The notes beneath the pieces are model-generated. The model was not told the origin of the DNA and searched no databases. It saw only the letters and a list, made by a program, of their open reading frames with translations. Positions 34,071 to 46,637 of a stretch of 64,000 nt of DNA are shown here, one piece after another. The position numbers were made by a program, and so were the translations under genes. This DNA comes from Solanum dulcamara. Taxonomy: Eukaryota > Streptophyta > Magnoliopsida > Solanales > Solanaceae. Within the stretch, counting starts at the first letter, position 1; every line of letters starts with the position of its first letter. The stretch spans positions 46,641,097 through 46,705,096 of the forward strand of contig NC_077242.1 in NCBI RefSeq assembly GCF_947179165.1, in the 5' to 3' direction.

Positions 34071-36925
34071 GTTATGGGATAGTAAGAAGTGTAGAGGAAA
34101 CTCTGCCGAAATTTTCCCAGAACGGGGAAAAGGAAATGAAACATAGATTTTTAACATGTCTGAGAAGTTGATACCAAGTACCCCTACTGTGTTCAACTAA
34201 AGCTGTAAGAGGTACCCTTCAGGTCGTCGATAAGGAGCACCCTTTTCACTTGAAGAATTTTGTTTCGGAGGAACAAAAGCTTATTTAATTAGTAAAGTTC
34301 AGACTATAGTATTTTCAACCGTATTTGTACTGTAGGAATATAAATAGAGGGCTCAGGGTGAATGATAAGATGTCCCGCAAATGAGTTTCACTCTTTTAGG
34401 AAAAAATACCAAGCTCTCAACTCCTATTGTAAATTAGACAAGTTGTTCATAACTCGAAGATAAACTTGGAATGAGACCAGGAGGGTCAAGTATTAAACTA
34501 AGTACTGTGATATTTCAGAGATTCTGGGTTCTTTCAACAATGGTTGAAAAATGATTTATGATAACAGTTTATAGTTCTCCACCGACTAATTGGGAAAAGA
34601 ACTCCTAACGGAAGTATCTCAAGGGGATGTCAGGGACTGAATACGAATACAAATTAAAAGGGGGATATGTAAGTATGAATTGACCAGTGTGATACGAGTA
34701 TGCAGGAATAAAGTGAAACCACTAGTAAGACGCACTTAGTACACGTTGACTAAGTTAAAGGCCTGCGTTGAGAACGCAGTAAGAGCACGGGGCTTAAGAT
34801 ACAAAAAAATGACGTGTGTACACAACGTCACCCCAGAAATAGTGGAACCCTTAAGGGACGAGGACGACAAACTTAAGGAATAATTGGTGTAACCTATATT
34901 CACCCCAAGGAATAAAGGATATAGGTTGGGGTAAAGCTACTACTTCAAGAAAACCTTAAATAGTTATCGTCGGAATACTAGTACTGCCTAATTGAAATTG
35001 GAACGACTACAAGTACAAACAGAGGAAAGTATGAGTACCCTCTAAAGGGGGGAAGTTAATGAGAAAATGGTAAAAGTAAGGTGAAGGCAATTGATATGGG
35101 AATATATCTGAGATGGACGTCTAAACTTCAATAAGATATCTTGCCGAACCAAGTTAGAAAGGTCCGGAAGCCGCCAATAATTGAATGGAAGCCAGAATGC
35201 TACATAAGGCAGTGTTAAGAAGTTTGTGACAAGACCCTGAACACCATAACACTAGAAGACGGCTGCGTATAAAAATCAAAGAGTGTAACCATGAAAGGAT
35301 ATCAACCAACTTAAGAGACATTATGAAGGATAATGACAGCATGCTAGACCAAAAGCTAAAATATTGATTATAGCGTTAGTCGCAAATGATGTTGCGATAG
35401 ATAAATAACCATAGAAAAAGGAATAGAAAGCCTCTTGTGGTAGAAAATGAGGATAACACAAAGTGAATAGAGGATAGTGGAGCTAAAGGTCTACGCCGAT
35501 ACTGGTGCAAGATAACAGATGAAGGGACAGGGAAAAACATAAAGACTCGCGAGACAACGCTAAGGTAAATCTGGAGCTGAGTTGAGTGCCCCACACATTA
35601 TGGCAAGGATTACAATGAAATGCGACATGAAGACTTCCTAGGGAGGTCACCCATCCCAGTATTACTCTCACCCCAGCACGCTTAACCTCAAAATTCTGAT
35701 GGAACTTAATGTGTTAGTGATGGAATGATCATGCGAGATGGAAGAATCGGAACTAGCGGCGGAGGAACAACATGAGATTATGTTCCTGGAATACTATATG
35801 TTACATTAAGGCAATTTTGATAAGGGCTTAAGCAAAATAAGAAGGATTAGCTAATTGCTAACTGACGACACATTCAAATGCCACAACTCTTCAACATAGT
35901 ACCAGTTAATGAGAGAAAAACCACAAAATGACTATATGGGCCAATGGGTGAGGGAATTTTGACAACACTTGGTAGCCAACTCTGAGGGAGAAAAAGCAAA
36001 ACCCAAAAGGTAAGGGTACCAGCTGATGTAATTTATGAATGACAGGAAGCAATGTCCAAGGTCAAAAATTTCACAATATGATCAGGACTACAAGACTCAT
36101 TTTGCACTCCAACGCCAGATGAATCTGGAGGGAATGTTACTTGTGGATTAACGATGTTAGTCCCTTCTCCTTCGATCAAAGGTTACCTACTCCGCCGAGA
36201 AGGTGTAAAATTGTAGAGTAAAAGAGTGGTAGGACCTTACGGAGTCCCCACAACTATTATCCCAGGCGAAGGAGCCCAAGTTGCAATCAACTACCGAGAA
36301 ATGCAAAAGTAGGTTAAGCCAAACTACCGAGATGGAATTAGTACTACAGGTAAGGTAAGACATGGCCACAATTGGACCGAAGACCTACCCCAACATCGAA
36401 TGTAGTATAAGGGAGAGAAAGGCAAGGCTTTAAGACATGAGAACTAACGAGATAGCACTGGGATATTTCTTGTACCCTCTCATAATCTTGTAAAGGTAAA
36501 GAATGACACAAGATAATGGGTCTAAAGGATTACAAGTGGGGGTAGCCAACCCTAAGGATTGGAAAAACAGGGGAAGAAGGACCCAAAAGATCGAATGCCA
36601 GTTAAAGTTCTAAAAAGAGTCGAGAAGGACTATACGAGGCTAACGGTTCCCAAATTATCAACATCGTTATGAACCTATTTTGTACTCTGTAAGAGTAGGG
36701 TGCTATATGAGTTATTGTGAGCAGGCTAATAAATCAGCCCATTTGCTTCCAATCAAGAGCACCTATGCAGCTAATATTAGGTGGAGAGTTATACAACATG
36801 GAGGTAGTAAGGTTCCGTGAGATTTCCCCAGCTAATATCTTAGATGGAAGAACTTCAATTAAGATTCACATTTGGACATCAGTCCAAGAAGAGATCGGGA
36901 ACACAGGTAGGTCTTAGGAGCCCAG

Positions 36926-37700
36926 TTTTTCCCTCGAGCTGCTGAATAGACTGAGCATACTATCAGACGTTAGAATATATATTACGGACTATAATATGGT
37001 TGGCTTTAAGAGTAACTGAGACGATCGCCCACCACTTATTAAATTTTCCTACGAGTAGGGCTACCATTCCAGCATTCAGATGACCCCCTACAAGATGTTG
37101 TAAGGGAAAGTGTATAAGTCCCCCTATTAGGGAAAAAGATTAAGTTGGTAGGCCAAACAAGATTAAGCAAACTATTGACTAACAACCTAGAGTCGGCAGA
37201 AATGATATACAGATAATCGACATCGATATACAGAGTGCAAATTGATAATTGGATGTTCATAACGGAGTCACCCAGAAAAGGGAACTTAACCCAAAATATA
37301 TTAGACTGTATCAAGTTACTCATAAGATGGGCAACGTGGCGGGTAAGTTGAGCTTACCACCTTACTTGGAAACTATACGCCCAATCCATCAGATAAGAAT
37401 GCTTCGCAAAGGTACTGACGAGCCACCCAGGGTATATTCCATAGATAAGGTCCAGGAGATGGAATCCTGTGAGGCAAAACCTATCGCCATCTTAGATCGG
37501 CAAACTAGAAGATTGTAGAATGAAGATGTGCCTTTCGTCAAGATACTGTGGCAAAATCAAAACCAGAAAAAGAGATGACCTGAGAAATTGAAGAGGACAG
37601 CAAACACAAGTATTCGTACCTATTTCCCAATGTCTACAGGTAACCCCAATTCCTGAAACCTGTATATTAATCACTTAGGTGGGAGTATGTATTATAACAA
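36926..37700 (+). pseudogene. E6 integrase end and chromodomain remnant
   Basis: Matches E4 21770-22540 and E11. The open stretch 37249-37518 carries the integrase C-terminal core (LNPKYIRLYQVTHKMGN, GKLSLPPYLETIRPIHQIRML) and runs into AILDRQTRRL; the chromodomain follows in pieces (VKILWQNQNQ). At the target of the E11 stop 58458 this copy still has CAG. Non-functional, since catalytic Asp residues are not recoverable. Confidence 0.75.
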
Positions 37701-37774
37701 TAACAAAGAACCTCCCAATACTCTGTATAAAGTTCTAAGGGAGATTTTGTTTAACATTCGGGGACGAATGTTCT

Positions 37775-37788
37775 AAAGGGGGGAAGGA
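37775..37788 (+). promoter_or_regulatory. Polypurine tract of E6
   Basis: AAAGGGGGGAAGGA directly before the 3' LTR; identical to the E11 tract. Confidence 0.88.
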
Positions 37789-39571
37789 TGTTACACCCCA
37801 CACTATTGAAACTTGAAACGTGTCCCTAATCTTCTTGAAAGTATCCATGAGACCCCTACTATCCACACACATTAAACAACTCGAAGGAAAGAAAAATGTG
37901 ATACCCCGTGAGAGGAAAGGTTGGAAATAGAATCGTAGGAATCCGGAATGAGTTGGAGGCCAAGAAATGAGTCGTAGGAATCAAATTATCTACGTAAGCT
38001 ACTATCTTAGAATTCTTACATACCTAAGCTACTTGAGGACATACCAAGCTTACGTAGCATGGATTACACGGGTTCTTAAAATAAGATGAGATTATGAACC
38101 CACGGAGAAGAGGAGAAGATGACACGTGGCAGCCTAGGAAGGCAACACGTGGCAGCACCTCAAGCAAGCAGGTGAGCCACCTGCGTGGGATCAAGTAGGT
38201 GACCCACCTACTTGGGGGTGGGACCCATCAAGGACATGTGGCAGCCCCTAACTAGTTGAATGGTTATGTTGGCCCAATAAGGTGTGGACACATGTCCCCC
38301 TATGGGGTTGACATGTGTCACCTCCCAAAAAAGCACATAAAGGTATGTTAATGACTCTTAAGTCATTCAGTTTCAGCAAAAAGGAAACCAAAGAGAAGAG
38401 AGAACAAACGTGAAGCAAGAAAAGGATTAGCAACTACTTTGGCCAAATTTAAGGTGAGTTCTTCAATTTTTCTTTGTGAATTAATTATTTACAATATTTT
38501 TCAACCATGTGGGGGTTAATACATATGTCTTAGGATGCCTACGGAACCATGGTTGCAATTTACACTTGGAAAGAAATAAGAGAAAGTTGAAGGAGAAAAT
38601 GTTAAGAACTAATTAACAAACCCATTTTTGGAAGGGACTATTGTTAGTAATATTGGTATAACTTCTTGTCTACGAGTTCGTTTCGAATAATTTAATATGT
38701 TTTGGAAAGGTATTTCATAGGTATATAACTTTCATTTATACTTTCATATCCAGTTTTGCTTTTAGCTTCTCGAAAAAGGGTGATGAAGTGTAGAGGAGGT
38801 ACTGCCCAGATTTTGGGTTTGGAAATCTTACAGCTGTTGGTGTTTTGGGCATATGTTTTTGTACAAAATTGATGTAGGGGTGATTAAAAATTGTATTCCA
38901 CTCTAAGACACATGTCTATAACTTTCATGAAGGACGTAAATCCTGTTTCCCTCCATTACCCCTTCGAAACGAAGCGACAAGGTAAAATAGTAAGCTGTCC
39001 AAAATTCACGTTTTGATAGTTTTGAGTGAGTTGTTGCTGCAGGGGTGTAATGTATTGTTGCAGGGCCTAAATGTATTCTAAAAGGTATGTGGATGCTGCT
39101 GGTTGCAGCCACACTACCCCTCGTTGCGTATAATGAAAGGCATTACAAAATAAAGGCTAGACGCCCTATTGTGATATTGTATTTTTGAATAAGTCGTTTG
39201 AAGTTTATGTTGTTTATTGTTGGTGTGGATTACTTAAACATATGCTGCAGGTTGTTGTTGTTGGTTGGATTTAGGTCTTAGGGACCTAATTGGAAATTTA
39301 GATAAGGCACATTATAGGGGAGGTGCTGCCTAATATTCGTTAATGCCTTAGCAAACTAAAGAACTAGTCGAGGAAATGACTAAGGATATAGATTCCATTA
39401 ATACTAAGGTGTAACCTAAGATGCTGGAAAGCTAAGAGTAGTTGATATTCATATTACTTTCATGTTGAATAGGTTCAAAGGACGGTGAGGCAAACAGGAT
39501 AAGGAATAATTGAGATAAGGTATGTGAATCTTCTCTTGGTATGTTTTTGGTATAGGTATGTAAAGCCTATC
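37789..39571 (+). repeat. E6 3' LTR, truncated
   Basis: Follows the 5' LTR from TGTTACACC to TATGTAAAGCCTATC, then switches to pol sequence of E7 at about 39571. The last 1.3 kb of the LTR is missing. Palindrome at 38192-38214. Confidence 0.85.
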
Positions 39572-41037
39572 GCCGACAACTAAGTTTATTTCATACTTAA
39601 GGCAAGAAAAATGATCAGGAAGGGGCATATTTATCATTTGGTCTGCATACACAATCTGGAAGTAAAGGTTCCCACTATTCAACCGATGCCCGTGGTTAAT
39701 GAGTATCCAGATGTGTTCCCAGATGAACTCCCAGGTCTCCCTCTTGAACGGGGGATAGAGTTCATCATAGACATGCCACCAGACACACAACCTATTTCTA
39801 TCCCCTATATAGAATGGCACCTGTGGAGTTAAAGGAGCTAAAGGGGTAGTTGATAGACTTATTGGAGAAGGGTTTTATTAGGCCCAACACATCACCATGG
39901 GGAGCACCAGTACTGTTTGTAAAAAAGAAAGATAGATCGTTGTGAATGTGCATTGACTACAGACAGCTAAACAAGGTAACAATTAAGAATAGATATCCCC
40001 TCCCCAAGATTGATGATTTATTTGACCAATTGCAGGGTGCTCAATGCTTTTAAAAGACAGACCAGTAGTCAGGCTATCATCAGGTGCGGGTAAGAGAGGT
40101 AGATATCCCAAAGACCGCATTTAGGACCCGATACGGGCATTATGAGTTTAAGGTCATGTCTTTTGGGCTGACAAATGCACCAGCGGTATTTATGGATCTA
40201 AAGAGCTAAGTTTTCAAACCATTTCTGGATTTGTTTGTGATCGTATTTATTGATGATATTCTAGTCTATTCACGATCGGAGAAGGAACACGCAGATCATT
40301 TGCAGGTGGTACTAGGGGTACTCGAACACCAGAAATTATACGCTAAGTTCTCTAAATATGAATTTTGGTTAACTTCAGTGGTTTTTCTAGGACATATTAT
40401 TGGGATTGATGGTATTCGCATAGATACACAGAAGATTAAGGCCGTAAAGTCTTGGCCAAGACCTACAACCTCTATGGAGGTACGTAGCTTCTTGGGGTTA
40501 GCAGCATACTACAAAAGGTTTATGGAAAAGTTTTCTTTCATTTCGGCACTTTAACAAGACTGACTCAAGAAGCAGCTAAGTTCTAATGGACTGATGCCTG
40601 TGAACAGAGCTTTCAGTTGTTAAAAGAAAAATTGACTACATCTCCTGTTCTAACTCTCCCTGATGGACCAAACGGCTACGTTATCTATTGTGATGCCTCC
40701 GGTATTGGGCTAGGATGTGTTCTAATATAGAATGGAAAAGTTATAACTTATGCCTCCCGACAACTTAGGAAGCACGAAAAGAATTATCCAACCCATAATT
40801 TGGAATTACAATGGTGATCCATGCCTTAAAAATATGGAGACACTACCTATATGGTGTACATGTTAATATTTATACGGACCACAAAAGCCTTTAGTATATT
40901 TTTAAGCAGAAAGAGCTATCCATCTGAGGTCAACCAAGATGTATCACGAACTTAAATGTTTATATTGGTGGGACGGTATGAAAAGGGATATAGCAGAGTT
41001 CATAGCCCAATGCCCGAATTGCCAGCAAGTTAAAGTT
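39572..41037 (+). pseudogene. E7, family D pol fragment
   Basis: Aligns to E11 56060-57970. It covers the PR-RT linker (39611-39832, NEYPDVFPDELPGLP), RT with FIDD at 40246-40257 inside the open stretch 40231-40554, and RNase H (about 40610-40910). It then jumps, after CAGAAAGAGCTA near 40918, straight to the integrase zinc region (GGTCAACCAAGATGTATCAC, about 40928). Relative to E11 roughly 450 bp are deleted. It ends at GCCAGCAAGTTAAAGTT. It has no LTR of its own here; both ends are broken against E6 and E8. Confidence 0.82.
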
Positions 41038-41075
41038 TCAACCCCTCTTTGGATTGGAGCTCTTCTTGGAGGCAT
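41038..41075 (-). pseudogene. E8 gag start
   Basis: On the minus strand the ATG is at 41075-41073 and reads MPPRRAPIQRGVE, the same kind of start as E2 (MPRRG) and E9 (MPPRR), preceded by a leader like E2's 9730-9785. It is cut after 13 codons at the E7 boundary. Confidence 0.7.
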
Positions 41076-41277
41076 CTTCTGAAAATTGTAAAGAATAATT
41101 ATTAGGGGGAAAAGACCTAGAGTACACTCTATCGTACGACATAGATCATAAAAGAAGTGAATATTTCCTAAAACGCCTCACAACCTCCAACTAATAGATG
41201 TAGCGCGCTTTACACCCATGAATATGACTCTAATTGATGTGGCATGTTGGACTCCCTAGGATACTTCACAACCTTAT

Positions 41278-41289
41278 GCTTTGATACCA
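41278..41289 (-). promoter_or_regulatory. Primer-binding site of E8
   Basis: Minus strand TGGTATCAAAGC, the tRNA-iMet complement with one change, next to the LTR terminus at 41294. Confidence 0.85.
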
Positions 41290-41293
41290 AGTT

Positions 41294-41929
41294 TGTCACG
41301 ATTCAAACTAGGGACTAAATATGATACGACGATTAGGATTTTTGAGGAAATCCCACTAAGCTTCTTACCTAGCATATCATAAGAATACATAAGGTAAAAA
41401 ATAAGCAGAAGCCCATAAAAGTCCAAGAAAACATAGCATACCTATAATGAAGTAAGATGACATAGACTCCATACACATATATCCAACATTCCTATATAGG
41501 ACTATATAGGTGGGGACAAGCATATGTTTCTAGCTCACCATCAAAGAAAGTAGTGACATGAAATGAATAGTCTTAATATACCAATATAGTTGAATAATAA
41601 AAAAACAAAAGATAGACTCGATTTACCCTCGAAGAGTGAGGACTCACCACACGATCTCAAATAGATCACAAGCTATCCATATAAAGGGGATTGATCACCC
41701 ATACCTACATTGTGATATAATGAAGGAAATAATGTATGTATTAGTACGTTTGAATGTACTAAGTATGTGAAAAGTATGCAATGCATGACATAAAATATGG
41801 TAGTGCAATGACCAAGGTTTAAAATATAGTAAAAATCCTTTAAGCATCATAAGACATAAGACATGGTCAATGCAAAACTCATAAGTAAATCATAAGAAGT
41901 TATAAGAAGTATCAATGCCAAGAGTATCA
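41294..41929 (-). repeat. E8 LTR, terminal part
   Basis: Minus-strand LTR end (plus strand starts TGTCACGATTCAAAC). It continues at 48617 beyond E9. Confidence 0.8.
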
Positions 41930-43892
41930 TGTAACATCCCTCAAAATGATCACCAGTGCCTTAAGAATACCTTGGGACTAGGCTGCTCATTTAACGCATT
42001 ATCGTTAATCTTTTCAAAAAATCTGAGTTCGGAATATCGAACGGGGGTCAAAACCTGCAAGAAAATTGTTTTGGTGAATTTTTAGGGCCCGTAGATTGAA
42101 AGATAGATTTCTCAAGAAACTGTATAAAACAGAAAGGTTCGTGACACGTCCGCATCGCGGACCTGGCAATGGTTTTCTGGTCGATTTCCCAAATTGAAAG
42201 ATAGATTTCCCAAATTGTTAGATAATGAACCTAGGCATTTTTAGGACTTAATTCAACTCTATAAATTAACCTAAACCTCTAATTCTATTCATTTTTCTAC
42301 AATTCACCACTCAAATATTTCTCTCTCTACAATAGACTCTCAAGGGCTCCATTGAAGACTTCAAATAAATTCACTCAAGCTCTCTATCAAAACTCTCAAG
42401 TTCTTCCAAATTATTTGGTCTTCTTACTTAAGGTATGTGGATCCTTTCATTCATGAAGTCCAATTAATTTATCAAGATTTTCTATCAAATTAAAGTATGG
42501 TGTTTTATGGGTTTTATGATCTCTATTACTGTTGCATGATTTTTGATTCAAAGTATGATCATGAGTCAATTTTGATATAAATTGATGGTTATTGCATTAA
42601 ATTCAAGAGTTTTCCATGAATTCTCCTATTTTGATTTTTAAGATTCATGATATAAAATATAAGTATTTTCAATTTTACTTTTAAATGATATTATCTTTAT
42701 TAATTATGTATGGGCTGAAAGACAGTTTATGATCATGCATGTTTTCAAGTCAATTTTTATGATTTTCAAGTCAATTGATCATGCGTTCATGTCTTACCCT
42801 AATTTCAAGTATAAGTTATGATGATGAATTTCTAAGTATGAATTATGTCTATGTATGTATGATTATAATGATGAAAGGACAATTCTCATATTACAAGTAT
42901 GTTATGAAAATGAGCTACTCTATCATTTCAAACCTATGATAATGACTATGATATATGAAATTATGATTTCTATGTTATGTATGTATTTTGTGAGATTTGA
43001 CTTAGCACCAAATGTGGACTTGAGGTGGGGGCTTGAAATACGGGGTCCTTATATAAAGTCTCTTATCTCATAACTACGTGCCACCATAGGTTTTCTTCAT
43101 TAGCTTAGCCAGTGGATCCACATATAGCATATGTATGACCCATCTAGCGGGGTAGAGTCTACCTTGGCAAATAGATTCCCTTTTTCTCCAATGTAGGGGC
43201 AACATTCAGCTTCCATGTTATAGCTTGCATGATCTTATTTTCGGTTATGGTTCCTATCCCACATATGTATGGTCCTTTTTATATTTTAAATGACTAATTT
43301 TATCTTTTAATTTATACTCTTATGGTTTATTATGCAATGATTCTTCTTAAAAACAATTTATAATTTTTACTACTTCTCCTATCATCCTATTTTAAAATGG
43401 TCATTTGTACAAACAAGATTTTCTATGCATTGCATTGCCTATATACTTAGTATATTCCAATATACTAATACATACTTTTGCTTATATTGTCTCATAATGT
43501 AGGGTTGAGGTTGAAGATCATATTCCTCTACATGGCTAGTTAAGCTTTCCTATCGATAATATTTGTGGTGAGTCCTCATTTATCGGGGACTAGTCATCAA
43601 CTTGGTTAATATTTTTCTAATACCATTGTTATGTTTCATATTTAGGGTGAGCTAGGGACATGTCTTATCCTTCGCCCATATTCATGAGTAGAGACATCTA
43701 GTTGGACAAATATTTTGAGCTTATGTTGTCATATGTCGTTCTTAAATTTTTATTCATGATTTAGACTCTCTTATGATATTTTCGCTTTTATTTTACCTTG
43801 TGTATGCTTATTATATGTACAAAAGTCTTGGTTGGAGCCCTTCGGGGTTTCGATCACCGTGTTACAACTAGGCCCTAGGTTGGGTCGTGATA
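41930..43892 (+). repeat. E9 5' LTR
   Basis: Starts TGTAACATCCCTC and ends GGTCGTGATA (canonical end CA changed to TA). Collinear with the 3' copy, with scattered differences and a few small indels. Confidence 0.9.
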
Positions 43893-43896
43893 AACT

Positions 43897-43908
43897 TGGT
43901 ATCAGAGC
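43897..43908 (+). promoter_or_regulatory. Primer-binding site of E9
   Basis: TGGTATCAGAGC, exact initiator tRNA-Met complement. Confidence 0.92.
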
Positions 43909-44113
43909 ACAAGGTATTTTAAGTGTTCTAGGGTGTCCAACATGTCGCATCAAGTTGAGTCTTATTCATGAGTGTGAAGCGCACTACACTTATGAGTAGG
44001 AGGCTATAAGACATCTTAGGAAATTCTAACTTCTTTCATAATCCATGACGTGCGATAGAGTTATACTATAAGACCTTCCTTTGTAACGATTGTTCTTTTA
44101 GATTTTTCACAAC

Positions 44114-45190
44114 ATGCCTCCGAGAAGAAAAATCCCTCAAGCTAATGGTCCCCTCTCCGATCAAGTAACTAATGAGAAGTTTTAGACCGCTATCACTATG
44201 CTAGCTCACATAGTGGCCAACGAAGGAATAATGTCTCCTCCAAATGGGATCACACTGGCTTCAAGAGTTAGAGAATTTACAAGAATGAACCCTCCCAAGT
44301 TCCATGGTTCAAAAGGCGATAAGGATCCCCAAGACTTTATTTATGAGGTATATAAGATTATGGATTTTATAAGGATGACTTCGGGAAAAAAAGCGGAGTT
44401 GGCGGTCTAGCAACTTAGGGTTGTTGCTCGAGTGTGGTTTAACCAATGGAAGGCCAAAAGGGATGAAAGAGGCACTATAGGTTGGGAGGATTTCAAAGTT
44501 GCTTTTCTTGACCGCTTCTTTCCCTTAGATTTGAGGAAGGCGAAGGTGATGTAATTTATCAACTTGAAGCAAGGGAGTATGAGTGTGAGGGAGTATGCCC
44601 TCAATTTCATAAAGTTTTCCAAGTATGCTCCTTCTTTGGTAGTTGATTCTCGCACCCAAATGAGTAAGTTCATTTTGGGGGTGTCTGACTTAGTTGCTAG
44701 AGATTGCCGAGCCACTATGATTGTGAAAGAAATAGACATATCTCGGCTCATGACCTATGCTAAACAAATAGAAGGAGAGAAGCTTGAAGAGAGAAAAATG
44801 AGGGAGTCCAAGAGGGCTCGGTTTGAAGGTGGATTTTCTAATGCTAAGACCGGTGAGGATAATGGCCGTTTCCAAAAAGGCCAAAGATTCCAATGTCAAG
44901 GTTCTCCTCGAACTTTGGACCAAAGATTTAGGAGTGAATTCTAGTGGTACTACTCTCTCTAGTGTACCAAGTGTGGAAGGAATCATGGGGGTAAGTGTTT
45001 AATCGAAATGGGTGCCTTTTTTGATGTGGTAGAAGAGGGCACAAGGTATCCAAATTACCTAACAAGGGGAGAGAAAGACATCCTCAAAGGAAAGCTACTC
45101 AAGGTGGACAAGCCCAACAAGGTGGCGGCCCATGCCACAATAGGTTCTATGCACTTCTAGCTAGGCAGGAGGTTAAGGAGTCTCCCGATG
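44114..45190 (+). pseudogene. gag remnant of E9
   Basis: The ATG at 44114 reads MPPRRKIPQANGPLSDQ, with a TAG soon after. The capsid entry REFTRMNPPKFHGSK is in the open stretch 44198-44410. The following part 44564-44944 holds the gag C-terminal half (MSVREYALNFIKFSKYAP, YAKQIEGEKLEERKM) and is the best-kept gag piece of family A here. The nucleocapsid region is degraded (TKCGRNHGGKC-like, no full CCHC). The long minus-strand ORF at 44407-44751 is its antisense shadow. Confidence 0.82.
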
Positions 45191-45571
45191 CAATTATGGG
45201 TAAGTGTGGGTGTTCGACCTTGATGTTTATGTTTTAGTTGATCTACGTGGCATATTATATTTTATTACTCCTTACCTTTCTATAAGATTTGATGTATGTC
45301 CTGAAATATTTCTAGAGCCTTTTTCGGTTAATACCCTTATGTGACTCGGTATTTAGGGGTAAGTTTGAGTGATGCTAATGAGGGTGGTGTTCTTGTTTGA
45401 GATGGTTAGGAATTATGATGGGTAGTGAATGAGAAATTGATGGTTGATTAGAAGATAGAGGTTTTGTCATAAGGGGGAGATGGAGTATTTTATTACCAAG
45501 GTCGGTTGTGTGTCCCAATGTTGATAGCCTAAGAGAAATGATATTGAGTAAAGTTTATAACTCTCAATGGA
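45191..45571 (+). pseudogene. E9 protease start joined to pre-integrase segment
   Basis: PR is recognisable only as a decayed start (LDVYVLVDLRG in place of LLDPGST, near 45220) and stops at about 45350 (TATGTGACTCGGTATTT). The next bases, GGGGTAAGTTTGAGTGATGC, match E2 at 12827, after RNase H. Protease end, RT and RNase H are therefore deleted, about 1.7-1.8 kb relative to E2. The integrase front (GTATTTTATTACCAAGG) follows and ends near 45571. Confidence 0.75.
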
Positions 45572-46038
45572 TGAGTTAGGGAAGATTGGAGGAAGAGTGG
45601 GTGTTTCGTTTGTGATAATTGTGGTATGCTTGGTCCATTTGAGGTTATAGATATGGAGGATGAGCTAGATGAGACCTTGTTGTGGGTAATAGATAGGTAA
45701 GAGTATATTGGTGTGTTTGTTAGTAGGAGTTAATGAAAATGTAGATGTAAATATGTTAGGGTAGACATAAAAATTATTAAGTGATATTGACTTCAAGGGA
45801 GCCATAAAGTGGTTAGAATGGTAAGCTTTAATGTGTGGTTGTAGATATGTGAATGATTGTAGTAGTCTATTGATGACTTCATGTTAAGGTTTTCAAGTGA
45901 GTGTATTAGAAGTTGTTATAGAACTAGGCTTGAATGTAGTGTTGATGGCATATAGGTGAATGTACGATGCATTTTGTGTTTCTTTATTAAGTTTTGAGGT
46001 TTGTTGAATACGGGTAGTACTCTTGGGATAAATTTTCC
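45572..46038 (+). other. Foreign filler within E9
   Basis: About 467 bp with no match to the other elements in the window, lying exactly where the integrase zinc end and catalytic core should be. One frame is open from 45575 to 45697 (41 codons) and contains C-x2-C-x2-C (codons at 45602, 45611, 45620) followed by an acidic stretch (IDMEDELDET). The rest has stops in all plus frames. It may be a captured host segment, but I cannot name a source. Confidence 0.55.
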
Positions 46039-46385
46039 TGTAGAGGTCTAAGATCCTAAGGTATATTGTCAAAATGGCATATGAGTTAGACTTTCTATTT
46101 GAGTTGGCTTTAGTTCATCCAGTATTTCATGTGTCAATATTGAGAAAGTTTGTGGGTGAACCAAATTCTATTGTGCCAATAGAGAATATGAGTATTAAAG
46201 AGAGATTGACTTATGAGGAGATCCCGATTGAGATTTTAGACCGACAAGTGAAGAAGTTAAGAAATAAAGATGTTGCGTCTGTCAAAGTGTTATGGAGGAA
46301 TTAATAAGTAGAGAGTGCTACATGGGAAACAGAATCAGACATTATGAAGCGTTATGCGTATCTCTTTCTTTCCACTCGAGCCTAA
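46039..46385 (+). pseudogene. E9 integrase C-terminus and chromodomain
   Basis: Open at 46074-46304: MAYELDFLFELALVHP, VFHVSILRKFVGEP and DRQVKKLRNKDVASVKVLWRN, then two stops, then ATWETESDIMKRY to TAA at 46383-46385. This is the Tekay chromodomain region and aligns with E2 13890-14194 and with E1 4042-4221. Confidence 0.82.
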
Positions 46386-46624
46386 AGGTACTAAGTTGTT
46401 CATGATCAAATCGATTAAACCCCTACGTTTTAGTTCCATATGTCATTCATATGCATGCATGATTTATGAAAATGATTTTTCTCAAGGACTATGTCTTATG
46501 TTAAGTATGAAGTTTACATGTTTTATGCATCTTTCAAAGTGTCCTCATATTCATGTTGGGTTTCTAGTCCTTTTTCCATGTCCTTCCTATATTAGTTGAG
46601 TCTCATTCGAGGACGAATGTTCCC

Positions 46625-46634
46625 AAGGAGGAGA
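46625..46634 (+). promoter_or_regulatory. Polypurine tract of E9
   Basis: AAGGAGGAGA after CGAGGACGAATGTTCCC, three bases before the 3' LTR. Confidence 0.8.
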
Positions 46635-46637
46635 TAT

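Larger units (their letters stand above)
33516..36925 (+). other. E6 internal region without recognisable coding domains
   Basis: Collinear with E4 18586-21769, for example GATGTTGCGATAGATAAATA at 35390 against GATGTCGCGATAGATAAATA at 20720, and TAGGTTAAGCCAAACTA at 36310 against 21043. Holds the intron-like segment 33889-34070. No gag, protease, RT or RNase H motif was found in any frame. Minus-strand ORFs (for example 35376-35594) are not shared with E4 as proteins. Confidence 0.6.
30425..39571 (+). mobile_element. E6, family C large-LTR element
   Basis: 5' LTR 30425-33499, primer site, 4.3 kb internal region, polypurine tract and a 3' LTR cut at about 39571. The two LTRs are clearly the same sequence with scattered differences. 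Internal sequence follows E4. The 5' flank is GCTGA; the matching duplication is lost with the LTR end. Confidence 0.85.

Noticed and set aside
44407..44751. Long minus-strand ORFs opposite gag (also 10235-10579 and 10586-10888).
   Set aside because: They are antisense to recognisable gag and have no features of their own.
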